Origin: Marinomonas profundimaris
Lineage (GTDB): Bacteria > Pseudomonadota > Gammaproteobacteria > Pseudomonadales > Marinomonadaceae
DNA: 64,000 nucleotides
Assembly: GCF_000508165.1 (NCBI RefSeq)
Contig: NZ_AYOZ01000002.1
Location: forward strand, 62,001-126,000
Reading direction: 5' to 3'
The notes beneath the pieces were generated by a model. That model saw only the letters and a program-made list of their open reading frames with translations. It did not search any database and was not told the DNA's origin. Below are positions 54,675-62,113 of this stretch, piece by piece. Every line of letters begins with the position of its first letter. The first letter of the stretch is position 1. A program made the position numbers and the translations under genes.

Positions 54675-55552
54675 GTTCTTGCCTTAATCTTTTCTGAAAT
54701 CGCACCTTTGCCAATGCCTTCAAAGCCATGAGCTTCGATGTGAACACCTGGGTTTTCTTCCGCTAATACATCGGCAATGTGAGCCGAGAGCGATTCGACC
54801 GTGGTGTCACAATCCAACATGTAGACCTGATTGCTGTCGATCACGAGTTCAAATAACCCTTGTTGGCTGGTGTAACGAAAGCCGTGGTACTGTCGGCCAT
54901 TTTCTTCAATGATTTTGTCTAAATCGTCTTGTGTGCCGAGATAAATGTCATTCCAGCGTGTTGCCCAGTCTTGCTCCATGACGTCATTACGAACACCATC
55001 GGCGTATATTTCAACGGTCGAGCGATGACCATGTGCAATGCGCTGACAATTGCCCGCGTGTTTTTTCAAGCCGTGGCTGTATTGGTATTCCGCGCCGTCG
55101 ATTTTTTCTGGAAAGAAACGCACGCTGACGGCTTCAAGTTCAGCTGGAAGCAAATCGAGGATTTGTGATTCCACCCACTTTGCTGCCGCATCAGGCGTGA
55201 TGTCATTCATAGGTAACACGCAGATTGCCTGAGTCGGCGCATCGCATTGAAAACGGCGATGGTCATTCGGTGTTTCTTTACTGTGGTCAAATTGAAAAGA
55301 CACACGATCATTTGCCAAAGGTGTGAGCGTTGTTCCCGCGTATTCAGCCGGAATGGCCAACATGTGATCGATATGCTCATCTAGCCACTTCTTGATCTGC
55401 TTTTTAACAATGCTGAAATCGCAAATCATGCTTTCGTCATTTAACTTACCGGCCAGCACGATGTCCGTCTGCCAGCTTTCACCCAATAAACCGCGTTGTG
55501 CGTCAAAGTAGGACAAATCCACATGGGTTAGGTTTTTTACAAATAGCTTCAA
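54671..55552 (-). CDS. 6-carboxytetrahydropterin synthase-like protein, two-domain form
   Basis: The 293-residue protein is about twice the usual QueD length. The C-terminal half has the catalytic pattern YSHGLKKHAGNCQRIAHGHR with zinc His and the active Cys. The N-terminal half keeps fold-like elements (ICDFSIVKKQIKKWLDEHID) but no zinc motif. Such long forms occur in gammaproteobacteria. The known QueD reaction supplies the queuosine and 7-deazaguanine pathway; folate-type roles also exist. It is translationally coupled to hisI, an unexpected partner. Confidence 0.88.
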   Translation of the reverse strand: MKLFVKNLTHVDLSYFDAQRGLLGESWQTDIVLAGKLNDESMICDFSIVKKQIKKWLDEHIDHMLAIPAEYAGTTLTPLANDRVSFQFDHSKETPNDHRRFQCDAPTQAICVLPMNDITPDAAAKWVESQILDLLPAELEAVSVRFFPEKIDGAEYQYSHGLKKHAGNCQRIAHGHRSTVEIYADGVRNDVMEQDWATRWNDIYLGTQDDLDKIIEENGRQYHGFRYTSQQGLFELVIDSNQVYMLDCDTTVESLSAHIADVLAEENPGVHIEAHGFEGIGKGAISEKIKART

Positions 55553-55695
55553 CGCGCTACTCCTTAATACAGAATGGCGCGTATCTTACCGTAAATAGAT
55601 AAGTCGTTACAGAGTGTTGCAGGTCAGTGTAAAACCAGTAGAGCAATCAAATCGTCGATTATTTTTAAGTATTTGAAAATACTTAAAAAAGGCGG

Positions 55696-55723
55696 TTGAT
55701 ATTTCAATTTGGCTGCGTATAAT
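55696..55723 (+). promoter_or_regulatory. Sigma-70 promoter of the SRP RNA gene
   Basis: TTGATA (55696-55701) and TATAAT (55718-55723) are 16 bp apart, followed by a GC-rich discriminator. The start near 55730 would leave a ~24-nt 5' leader, as in the RNase P-processed E. coli 4.5S RNA precursor. Confidence 0.85.
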
Positions 55724-55753
55724 TTCGCCCCAAGGTCAACAGGCCTCCTTTAT

Positions 55754-55866
55754 GGTGTCTCTGCTGGTCCCCTCGCAACGATAAACCGTGAACCTGGTCA
55801 GATCCGGAAGGAAGCAGCCACAACGGTGGACTTGTGTGCCGAGGTGCGGCTGGTAGAGGTGCCACC
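55754..55866 (+). ncRNA. ffs: Signal recognition particle 4.5S RNA
   Basis: The stretch contains the universal SRP core GGTCAGATCCGGAAGGAAGC followed by AGCC. The 5' part GGTGTCTCTGCTGGT and the 3' part GGTAGAGGTGCCACC are complementary as in E. coli 4.5S RNA, and the total length (113 nt) matches. It binds Ffh to target membrane proteins co-translationally. A strong promoter lies upstream. No clear terminator with a T-run is visible just after it. Confidence 0.96.
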
Positions 55867-55989
55867 TTAATCTCTATCCCCCCAAAAAAATACAAATTCC
55901 CTTATACATCTTTTTTATTTTTGAGAACTTCTACGTCTTCACTTGAGTGATTTTCTGTTTGTTCATTGACATTTCATGCAGAGAAACGG

Positions 55990-56187
55990 TTACGGCCAAT
56001 ACGACTCTTGATCCACTTGGCGCTTTTGATCCTCAATCAATTTATAAATTTCTTCCCTATGCACAATAACGTCTTTGGGTGCCGCCACTCCGATACGGAC
56101 TTGTCCGCCTTTTACGCTGATGATTTTAACTTGAATATTGTTGTCGATATTGATGGTTTCGTTTACCCGTCGAGTAAGAATGAGCAT
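55990..56187 (-). CDS. csrA: Carbon storage regulator CsrA
   Basis: The 65-residue RNA-binding protein begins [20 protein letters not shown], with [22 protein letters not shown], the standard CsrA dimer fold. The key L4, R6 and R44-type residues are kept. It represses or stabilises mRNAs through GGA motifs. The tail after residue 50 is a little longer than in E. coli. Confidence 0.96.
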   Translation of the reverse strand: MLILTRRVNETINIDNNIQVKIISVKGGQVRIGVAAPKDVIVHREEIYKLIEDQKRQVDQESYWP

Positions 56188-56294
56188 ATTTTTCCCCGTC
56201 CCTGATTGGTGATATCAAAATGAAAGTTTATATATTTAAACTCGTAAAAGTCAATAAAAATATACCCAATAGGATTTTCCTAACGACGCAGGCA

Positions 56295-56325
56295 TAAAAA
56301 AAGCCACTTTTTGTGGCTTTTTTTA
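56295..56325. terminator. Terminator between csrA region and the CI-like gene
   Basis: AAGCCAC (56301-56307) pairs with GTGGCTT (56313-56319) around five Ts, flanked by A-run and T-run. It ends the CI-like transcript on the minus strand. Confidence 0.88.
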
Positions 56326-56341
56326 TTGGTGCAAAGAGGTG

Positions 56342-56989
56342 TTAGAGTAAAATTTTAGCTTCTTTCACAACGCCAATGATTCGGTAGTTATCGTAGACCG
56401 CAAGGGCGTGATAGTTTGGGTTTAGTGGTTTGAGGTAGGTTTGACCTGCATCAATGACGAACTTCTTAAATGTCAGCTCATCGGTTGAATCCAATTGAGC
56501 CACCACCAAGTGGCCATTTTCTGCGACCGCAGTAGGGTCTACTAAAATCAAATGACCTTCACCAATGCAAGGGCCAATAGGGGAGATCATGCTGTCTCCT
56601 ACCGCCGCCATCCAAAACGCGCTATCGCTTATTGTAGAAGGGGCATGTTCCCATTGAGTGTTTTTTTCTAAGTTAGGATGATCATGGTAGCCGTTCCATT
56701 TTTTCGCTAAATCATCGTTAATGACGGGCAGTAGTTTGGTGGCCGTCTGAGTTGAATTTACATGAGAATAATGGTCGTTAGTCTGATCGGAAGAAATTCC
56801 CCCAAATAACCAATTGGCGTCACAGCGAAGCGCTTTGGTAAGAGAAACAATGTACTTTCCGCCAGGCGACGAAATACCATTGAGCCACTGACTTACCGAC
56901 CCTTTGGTCGCGCCAGTCATTCTCGCTAAGTCGACGGCTTTTAAGTTGTGCTCCGTCATTTTTTGTCTGATTCGGTCTGAAATATCCAT
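56342..56989 (-). CDS. CI-like phage repressor (XRE HTH plus S24 domain)
   Basis: The 215-residue protein has an HTH domain (1-60, VDLARMTGATKGSVSQWLNG) and an S24 peptidase-like domain with S133 (VGDSM) and K174 (TFKKF). The usual Ala-Gly cleavage site in the hinge is not visible: the expected place reads LLPVINDDLAKKWNGY. It could therefore be switched by an antirepressor and not by RecA-driven self-cleavage. It is divergent from a Cro-like gene across 86 nt, the layout of a lambdoid switch. It is a prophage or island regulator. Confidence 0.9.
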   Translation of the reverse strand: MDISDRIRQKMTEHNLKAVDLARMTGATKGSVSQWLNGISSPGGKYIVSLTKALRCDANWLFGGISSDQTNDHYSHVNSTQTATKLLPVINDDLAKKWNGYHDHPNLEKNTQWEHAPSTISDSAFWMAAVGDSMISPIGPCIGEGHLILVDPTAVAENGHLVVAQLDSTDELTFKKFVIDAGQTYLKPLNPNYHALAVYDNYRIIGVVKEAKILL

Positions 56990-57001
56990 GTTAAGAATAC
57001 T

Positions 57002-57017
57002 AAACTATATTGAGTTT
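57002..57017. promoter_or_regulatory. Candidate operator in the CI/Cro switch region
   Basis: AAACT-atattg-AGTTT is a short dyad 13 bp from the CI start. It is a plausible repressor half-site pair in the 86-bp divergent region. A related but not identical palindrome AGTTTATATATTTAAACT occurs upstream of csrA (near 56224). Confidence 0.4.
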
Positions 57018-57075
57018 GTTTTTATTTACTTGTAAGGTTTATAAAAGCAAACTTCAGGGTTCGGAGGATATTGTC

Positions 57076-57261
57076 ATGCACAAGGAAAAAGTCATTCGCT
57101 ATTTTGGTACTCAACAGTGCTTAGCCAGCACATTGAGTATTTCATCCAGCTCGATTTCACAGTGGGGAAACGTGATCCCAGAAAAACAAGCCTTACGAAT
57201 TGAGAGGCTCACCAATGGTGTACTGAAATACGACGCGAGGCTGTATATCAGATCAGTGTAG
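57076..57261 (+). CDS. Cro-like DNA-binding protein
   Basis: The 61-residue protein has MHKEKVIRYFGTQQCLASTL, then SSSSISQWGNVIPEKQALRI, the short Cro/YdaS-type helix-turn-helix. The ATG at 57076 has GGAGGATA in front; the frame upstream (57010) lies in the operator region. It would repress the CI-like gene and drive the lytic direction of the former prophage. Confidence 0.85.
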   Translation: MHKEKVIRYFGTQQCLASTLSISSSSISQWGNVIPEKQALRIERLTNGVLKYDARLYIRSV

Positions 57262-57346
57262 TGAAGCGACGCGTTTCATGTGTACTCATTGTCGCACTGT
57301 TCAAGAGAGCCATGCGTAAGAAAAGGGAAGTTTAGGAGAGGGAACG

Positions 57347-57670
57347 ATGAAGAATCAATCAAGTTATTTTACTGGAAAACCTGACGCCAGCTTCTTACTC
57401 GTAGAAAAAGCCTTATCAAGTTTAAGTTACGAATGCGCATCGGCGATTCGCTGTTTTTATTATTGTGGTTTACAAGATTCGTCAACGTGTCGGCACCTCA
57501 TGGAGACTCAGGCTGTTATTGATGCCGCAATGAACGATATTGCTCTACTGAATCAAAATGCAAAAAACCTTGAAAGGCTTGGTGGGTTTTGCTTTCAAGG
57601 AAAAAACACAGATATAAAATTTAGGTTGGACAGGCTTAACTTTTTTCAGTTAAACAAAAGCAGTAGGTAA
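57347..57670 (+). CDS. Small island protein of unknown function
   Basis: The 107-residue protein is rich in Cys and Ser (YECASAIRCFYYCGLQDSST), without a signal peptide or membrane helix. I recognise no family. The strong ribosome-binding site TAGGAGAGGG and its position behind the Cro-like gene suggest an early prophage gene. Confidence 0.65.
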   Translation: MKNQSSYFTGKPDASFLLVEKALSSLSYECASAIRCFYYCGLQDSSTCRHLMETQAVIDAAMNDIALLNQNAKNLERLGGFCFQGKNTDIKFRLDRLNFFQLNKSSR

Positions 57671-57681
57671 ATATCTAGCGT

Positions 57682-58228
57682 AAATGGTGGGATCTAGGGT
57701 TAGCCGCGTCCAGTTACATAGGCAACCACCTGCTCAGCCAGCTTGACCAAGTGCGACTCAAACCCCACGACTTACCCGCGTTACTCGACGCTATTAACAA
57801 GCAACCAAAGCAACGCCTTGTCTTCTTCATGACGCAATTGCTCCACGCCACACGAGAAGGCGAAACCAGCCTTGCCGAATGGAAACATTTTTCGCACGCG
57901 CAACCGGAATGGTACCTACCGCCAGAGAACACCAAAAACGGCACCGAGCACCGCTGGCCCATCACCACACGCACCATAGAGCGTTGGTGACAAAGCCTCA
58001 GCGACGACGTCGGCATCAAGTTCACCAGCTACGATATACGCAAACTCGCCCGCGACAGCTGGCAAGACAATGAGAGGGGCGCATCGACTGGCTTTCTAGT
58101 ATTCAAAAGAGGGTGAAATGCTACTCAACCACGAACGAGACGGACTGGACAAACGCTATATGCACACCCATTCGAGAGAACAGATGCGCAAAGCGTTGGG
58201 GGAGTGGGGGAATAATCTTAAAAATTAG
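57682..58228 (+). pseudogene. Degraded phage-type integrase
   Basis: The frame from 57682 reads as an integrase (WWDLGLAASSYIGNHLLSQL, ALLDAINKQPKQRLVFFMTQ, LLHATREGETSLAEWKHF, ITTRTIERW). It is broken by a TGA at 57988 and continues in frame as SDDVGIKFTSYDIRKLARDS until another stop. After a frameshift it ends LLNHERDGLDKRYMHTHSRE. It lacks its N-terminal region and a complete active site, so it is dead. It shows that the island was once mobile. Confidence 0.8.
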
Positions 58229-58693
58229 TCTCAAATATTTTTTTTAATATTTTTTTACATTTTTTTTTGAAAGTAGCTTAAAGCTTTTATGAAAGTCGGG
58301 TGTTCATTTCTTCAAAAGAAAAATTTCACAATGTATTTAGATGTTAGATAGAGCGAAGTTTTTAAGTGTTTGATTGATATGAATATTGTCCTTAAGTTAA
58401 TTTAAGGACAAATTAACTTAATAGCAATTAACTTAATGGGAAATTAATTTAAGGATAAACTAACTCAATGAAAAGTTAATTTAATGATAAATTAACTTTG
58501 TATATCAATGGTTTATGTTTTTTTTGTGGCCTTGATTCTTTGTTTTGAAAGCGCTAATGTTCATTACATGAATATAAGTTTGAATCGGTATTTTACTTGG
58601 CAGTACATTACAAAATGTAATCCGTCTTACTAATGTGTATTGATGGGTTTATAGTAATTTACAATGAGTTTTATTGTTTTTATATGTATAGGC
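58229..58693. other. AT-rich non-coding region holding a repeat array
   Basis: This ~465-bp region has no gene. It contains seven repeats (58397-58500, listed separately), long T-runs near 58240-58270 and an inverted repeat TACATTACAAAATGTAA near 58600-58620. A TATAAT at 58694-58699 begins the next feature. Confidence 0.7.
58397..58500. repeat. Seven iteron-like repeats of TTAAYTTAA at 15-16 bp spacing
   Basis: Copies start at 58397, 58413, 58428, 58444, 58460, 58476 and 58492: TTAATTTAA, TTAACTTAA, TTAACTTAA, TTAATTTAA, CTAACTCAA, TTAATTTAA, TTAACTTTG. The linkers are also similar (for example TGATAAA, AGGATAAA). The regular 16-bp period, with no unique spacers, excludes a CRISPR and looks like a multi-site protein-binding array (iteron or operator) or AT-rich loading region. 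Confidence 0.85.
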
Positions 58694-58943
58694 TATAATT
58701 GATTAGTGGCATGAAAGAATTTCTAAAAATAAAGGAGGTTTAATATGAAGCAGACATAAAAAAACCGCTTATTTAGCGGAACTAAAAAAGCGGCTTCGGC
58801 TTACTCTGTCCTTTGGCGAGCATAGAGTAAGTAGCTGAGACAGGCTCAACCAGATACAAAATAGATCCTAGCGCAATTCGGTTGGGATCTCAAGAACCTG
58901 TTAACGCCATCGAAGCCTCCATCAACTTTTTAGAGTAATTGAT

Positions 58944-59045
58944 ATGGCAAGGCTACAATTGATTCTAGAGAAAACCGTTGAGGGGCTTGTTCTCCTTAAT
59001 GAGCTAGTGGATAGCTTGACTATCTTGATTCATTCGATGGGGTAG
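58944..59045 (+). CDS. Possible 33-residue amphipathic peptide inside the structured transcript
   Basis: ATG at 58944 encodes MARLQLILEKTVEGLVLLNE followed by 13 residues (LVDSLTILIHSMG). A helical wheel would put Leu/Ile/Val on one face, recalling small membrane toxins such as TisB, but there is no sequence match. The ribosome-binding site (AGAG, 8 nt upstream) is weak. The long-range stem 58907-58914/59033-59040 would enclose it. Confidence 0.35.
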   Translation: MARLQLILEKTVEGLVLLNELVDSLTILIHSMG

Positions 59046-59074
59046 TAAGTCCTATCGCTTTGGTACTGATGTTG

Positions 59075-59096
59075 AAAGCCGCATTCGTGCGGCTTT
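59075..59096 (+). terminator. Terminator-like hairpin
   Basis: AAAGCCGCA (59075-59083) pairs with TGCGGCTTT (59088-59096) around TTCG. The T-run is interrupted. It lies just after the stop of the minus-strand TOPRIM-like gene and at the end of the structured transcript. Confidence 0.7.
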
Positions 59097-59100
59097 GTGT

Positions 59101-59775
59101 CTATTTTAAAATCTGAATTTTATCTAATTCGGTTAGGAAGACTGAAAAGCTTAAATGTAAGTCTTTTACAGATAATATTTTTTCTTTATCTAGAAAAGGT
59201 TCTGAAATATCTAAATATCTATCTCTTTTTTTACTTAGAGACGTCCAAGTAAATAGTGGTTCATCCTTTTCTTTTATTGATTCTTTTAACACTTCAAAGC
59301 AATCGTCAATTAAACAAAACTGCTCTTCACAATAAAGGGGATGAATCCAGCATTCAGTTTCATGTACTGCAATACAAAATATAATTTTATTAGCGTTATT
59401 TTGATAGAAACCTTGTTGACCACTGTCTATCTCATTTATTAATTTATTTCTGACTTCATTTATGATGAAAGCTTGCGTTTGAGTTTGATTGCCTTGAAGT
59501 GCTGGAACTCCAAATTCTTCTCTAGAGGCTACATCAGTATCAACTTGAATGATAAGGTAGTCATAACTGTTAACATCATCTCTAAATCGAGTTGATCTTA
59601 AATAAGAAAATAAATATTTCCAGCCACCTCGAGTCATGCTTTTATCTGTTTCGTCTAACATTGGTTGTACAGGGTACAAGTCTTGGTCTAGATCCTCATT
59701 TTCAAAGTAGCCACAACATATATTTTCTAAAACAGCTTGGTCTGTTATTCCTTCAGCAGCAATACCAATTCTCAT
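59101..59775 (-). CDS. TOPRIM-like (DUF4276-type) putative nuclease partner of an ATPase
   Basis: The 224-residue protein begins MRIGIAAEGITDQAVLENI, with the TOPRIM glutamate E8, then YDYLIIQVDTDV with D79 and D81 (DxD), and a conserved HETECW (137-142) seen in DUF4276/RloB-like proteins. Metal-dependent nuclease activity is likely. It starts 2 nt after the ATPase gene, so the two are coupled. The pair is like a split OLD nuclease or PARIS-type AriA/AriB module, but I cannot assign it to a named system. Confidence 0.75.
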   Translation of the reverse strand: MRIGIAAEGITDQAVLENICCGYFENEDLDQDLYPVQPMLDETDKSMTRGGWKYLFSYLRSTRFRDDVNSYDYLIIQVDTDVASREEFGVPALQGNQTQTQAFIINEVRNKLINEIDSGQQGFYQNNANKIIFCIAVHETECWIHPLYCEEQFCLIDDCFEVLKESIKEKDEPLFTWTSLSKKRDRYLDISEPFLDKEKILSVKDLHLSFSVFLTELDKIQILK

Positions 59776-59777
59776 AT

Positions 59778-61037
59778 TTAAAATCCTTTTGGTAGACCGC
59801 CTAAATAACCTCGTAACATGGCCTCTGATAATCTCAGTGGCTCACCTGTTGATGAAATAGGTTTATCTTGTACTGTGACCTCTTTGACTCTGGTGTGTCC
59901 GTGTCTATTTCGAGAGACAACAAATAGCTTCTGTTCAGGGTCATTTAAGTCTAGCCCATCAAGAATGGCTGGGTTGTGTGTTGTTAAGAAAAGCTGTTTG
60001 TTGTGTTCCTTTGATAAGTTGCATATTTCTTTTATTAATCTAGTGCAAAGCTTGGGGTTTAAAGATGCGTCAATATTATCAATGGCAAATATTTTGGGTG
60101 TATCTTTAGACACAATAAGTGCCATATAAAATAAAACAAATAAAAAGCCTTCATTAGCATTTCTCTGATCAATATTCTTTTCTTTTATATATTTGTCGAA
60201 AATGTTGAGAGTGTTTTTTTCTTCACTAAATTCTGAAGGAATATCGAAATCCTTATACCAATCAAATAAGTTTAAACATCTTTTGATTTCCTCAAGAGAA
60301 TCTGGTTCATCTTTTGAAATGACTTTTAATAATTTTAAAAGACCTTCGCCATTAATTCCTAGTGGTTCAATTTGCCCTTCTTTATAAAATAATCTTAGTG
60401 AAGAGTTTTCTGGTGAATATATTAAGAAATTTGATAGTTTTCTTGAAGTTTTGTTTATTTTTTTATATAGAAATGTATCGGTGTGTTCGATACTATTTAA
60501 CTCTTCAATGTGTGTTTTTATTTCTTTTAATTCATCGTCAAGTACAGCCTCTAATTTTTTTCTTGCTGTTTTATTGAGTTTTTTAATTTCTTCTAAATTT
60601 TCGAATTTTTCGAATTTTTTATTGATTAATCTTACAATATTTGAATATTTTTCTTGGTTGTTCTTTAGTTCATCAATATGGGGGTGCATTTCTGGAAGGA
60701 TTTCAAGAACTCTCTCAAGGTTTGGGTATGATTTATTATTGTTAGCCAATTTGAAATTTATGTCGTTTTCATCAATAACAACATTTATTTCAATCTCTTT
60801 TTTTTCTTGCTCACTAAATAGTGAAATCATATCTTCAGGGTCAGTTGCTCGAATTCCTCTAGGCAGTAAGAATTCTCTGTCTAGCTTATCTGCATCGGCA
60901 GCACCAGCAAGCGCGATGGCTTCTAAAATATTACTTTTTCCGCAACCATTTTCGCCAATAAATACATTCACGCGGCCCAGTTTAAAACTAAGCTTGCTAA
61001 TGGATTTGTAATTTTTAATCGTTAGTTCTTCAAGCAT
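59778..61037 (-). CDS. ABC-type AAA ATPase of a two-gene defence-like module
   Basis: The 419-residue protein has Walker A GENGCGKSN (28-36), a coiled-coil insertion (about 120-185), an ABC-like NEG segment (295-297) and a Walker B region IFAIDNIDASLNP (316-328). The catalytic glutamate there is replaced by N321. H354 (TTHNPAILDGL) is kept, and the end is LRGYLGGLPKGF. It belongs to the AAA_15/AAA_21 group related to OLD, RecF and SMC. Such ATPases sense phage and activate a nuclease partner, and the following TOPRIM-like gene fits. AT-rich codon use marks horizontal origin. Confidence 0.85.
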   Translation of the reverse strand: MLEELTIKNYKSISKLSFKLGRVNVFIGENGCGKSNILEAIALAGAADADKLDREFLLPRGIRATDPEDMISLFSEQEKKEIEINVVIDENDINFKLANNNKSYPNLERVLEILPEMHPHIDELKNNQEKYSNIVRLINKKFEKFENLEEIKKLNKTARKKLEAVLDDELKEIKTHIEELNSIEHTDTFLYKKINKTSRKLSNFLIYSPENSSLRLFYKEGQIEPLGINGEGLLKLLKVISKDEPDSLEEIKRCLNLFDWYKDFDIPSEFSEEKNTLNIFDKYIKEKNIDQRNANEGFLFVLFYMALIVSKDTPKIFAIDNIDASLNPKLCTRLIKEICNLSKEHNKQLFLTTHNPAILDGLDLNDPEQKLFVVSRNRHGHTRVKEVTVQDKPISSTGEPLRLSEAMLRGYLGGLPKGF

Positions 61038-61407
61038 TTAGATGCCTTTCTTCCTATGCTGAAAATTGCATTGTTCAAATATGTTTTAGCTTACCATTTC
61101 AGCGTTATTTTAACACTGTTGATGTCTATAAGTTTTTGCAAGTTGACCTCTCGCGTATCCTGATCTACTATTTCCTTGCACTGGCAAAATCCAGTGTCGG
61201 GATTGCAACCCCGTTTTACCAAAGCGGCCTAAAACACGCACCGCGTGTTTTTTTGTGGCCGAGATTCGCCTGTTATGGTGGGTCTGCTTCAGGCCAACTT
61301 CGGTTGGGCCGTGCCTTTGGGCGGTTGTTGCAACCTGATTTAGATCCACCACCTTATTGAGATTGCAACCTCATCTGGTGGTTTAACCATACCAAAGGAG
61401 GCCATAG
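61038..61407 (+). promoter_or_regulatory. Structured leader of the KilA-N gene with thrice-repeated motif
   Basis: In 370 bp I see a hairpin CACTGG/CCAGTG (61179-61196) and an intrinsic terminator AAACACGC-ACC-GCGTGTTT followed by Ts (61232-61254). A TTCG-capped stem GGCCAAC/GTTGGGCC (61292-61310) and a final stem CCACCA/TGGTGG (61346-61381) come before the AAAGGAGG ribosome-binding site. A near-palindrome GGGATTGCAACCCC (61199-61212) recurs as GGTTGTTGCAACCTG (61323-61337) and GAGATTGCAACCTC (61359-61372). This looks like attenuation or operator control of the KilA-N gene. Confidence 0.65.
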
Positions 61408-61977
61408 ATGGCTCATTTAATTATTTCTTCAAAAGACATCCGCACACTCGACGGATTGTATTCCCTTAATGATCTTCATAAAGTGGCTGGCGGTGAAAAG
61501 CGCCATGAACCAAATCGTTTTATTCGCATAGAAAAAACGAAAGAATTAATAGAAGAAATTGAGCGTTGCCCAGAAATGGGGATCGGTGCAAAAGCCATAA
61601 GAGGTGGGGGGAATCAAGGCACTTGGGTTTGCAAAGAACTGGTTTACGCTTACGCCATGTGGATCAGCCCCAAGTTCAACCTGCAAGTGATCCGCGCCTT
61701 CGACCAAGCCCAACCGCCAGAGCCTGAATCGGTTCAACACACCTTACCCGCACCCATCCAAGACGACGAAAAACTCAAACTCATTAACGACATTGCCCAA
61801 TCCTTGGGAATAGAAGAAAGCATCGTCGTTGTACCCGCCGCCGACATCATGAATATGGTTGAAACCATCCGTAAATACCAAATCGCCGTCAATCAACTTC
61901 AAACTAATCCACTATGGATTGATGAAACCATAGAGCGCATCAAAAACACCACAGGCCGCCACTTCGGGGAAGGTTAG
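61408..61977 (+). CDS. KilA-N domain protein
   Basis: The 189-residue protein has the KilA-N fold: RTLDGLYSLNDLHKVAGGEK, RHEPNRFIRIEKTKELIEEI, then GTWVCKELVYAYAMWISPKF and a C-terminal helical part. KilA-N proteins of phages bind DNA and some act as antirepressors. It lies in the former prophage with the CI-like repressor, so an antirepressor role is plausible but not shown. The start has a perfect AAAGGAGG. Confidence 0.92.
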   Translation: MAHLIISSKDIRTLDGLYSLNDLHKVAGGEKRHEPNRFIRIEKTKELIEEIERCPEMGIGAKAIRGGGNQGTWVCKELVYAYAMWISPKFNLQVIRAFDQAQPPEPESVQHTLPAPIQDDEKLKLINDIAQSLGIEESIVVVPAADIMNMVETIRKYQIAVNQLQTNPLWIDETIERIKNTTGRHFGEG

Positions 61978-62113
61978 ATCGGATTTACGCATCCTAAAAA
62001 ATGTAGTCTACAATGAAGTTGGAGGTTTAAGCTGTTTGGCCTTAGCTGTGTTAGCTAGACAGTAATGATTCCTCTATATGGACTATTTTTTCTGACATTG
62101 AAGGAGCAATAAA

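Larger units (their letters stand above)
58694..59100 (+). ncRNA. Candidate structured transcript with a four-codon minigene
   Basis: A TATAAT at 58694-58699 and a perfect AGGAGG (58733-58738) precede ATG AAG CAG ACA TAA (58745-58759), encoding only MKQT. The following 340 nt show several stems: CCGCT/AGCGG (58765-58779), CTTACTCT/AGAGTAAG (58800-58831) and AGATCC/GGATCT (58863-58890). A long-range CCATCGAA (58907-58914) pairs with TTCGATGG (59033-59040), and a terminator hairpin sits at 59075-59096. It may be a regulatory RNA, a type I toxin mRNA or a leader. No known RNA family is recognised. Confidence 0.55.

Noticed and set aside
55704-55895. Minus-strand ORF of 63 codons
   Set aside because: It is antisense to the SRP RNA and its promoter; the RNA identity is certain.
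57714-58025. Minus-strand ORF of 103 codons
   Set aside because: The opposite strand carries recognisable integrase remnants; the ORF is a shadow.
58397-58500. CRISPR array
   Set aside because: The repeats are only about 9-16 bp with no unique 30-bp spacers, and no cas genes are present.
61136-61360. Plus-strand ORF of 74 codons and opposite ORF 61110-61352 in the KilA-N leader
   Set aside because: Both cross an intrinsic terminator and stems of the leader and lack ribosome-binding sites; the structure explains the region better. Similar ORFs are sometimes annotated in phage leaders, so a small doubt remains.
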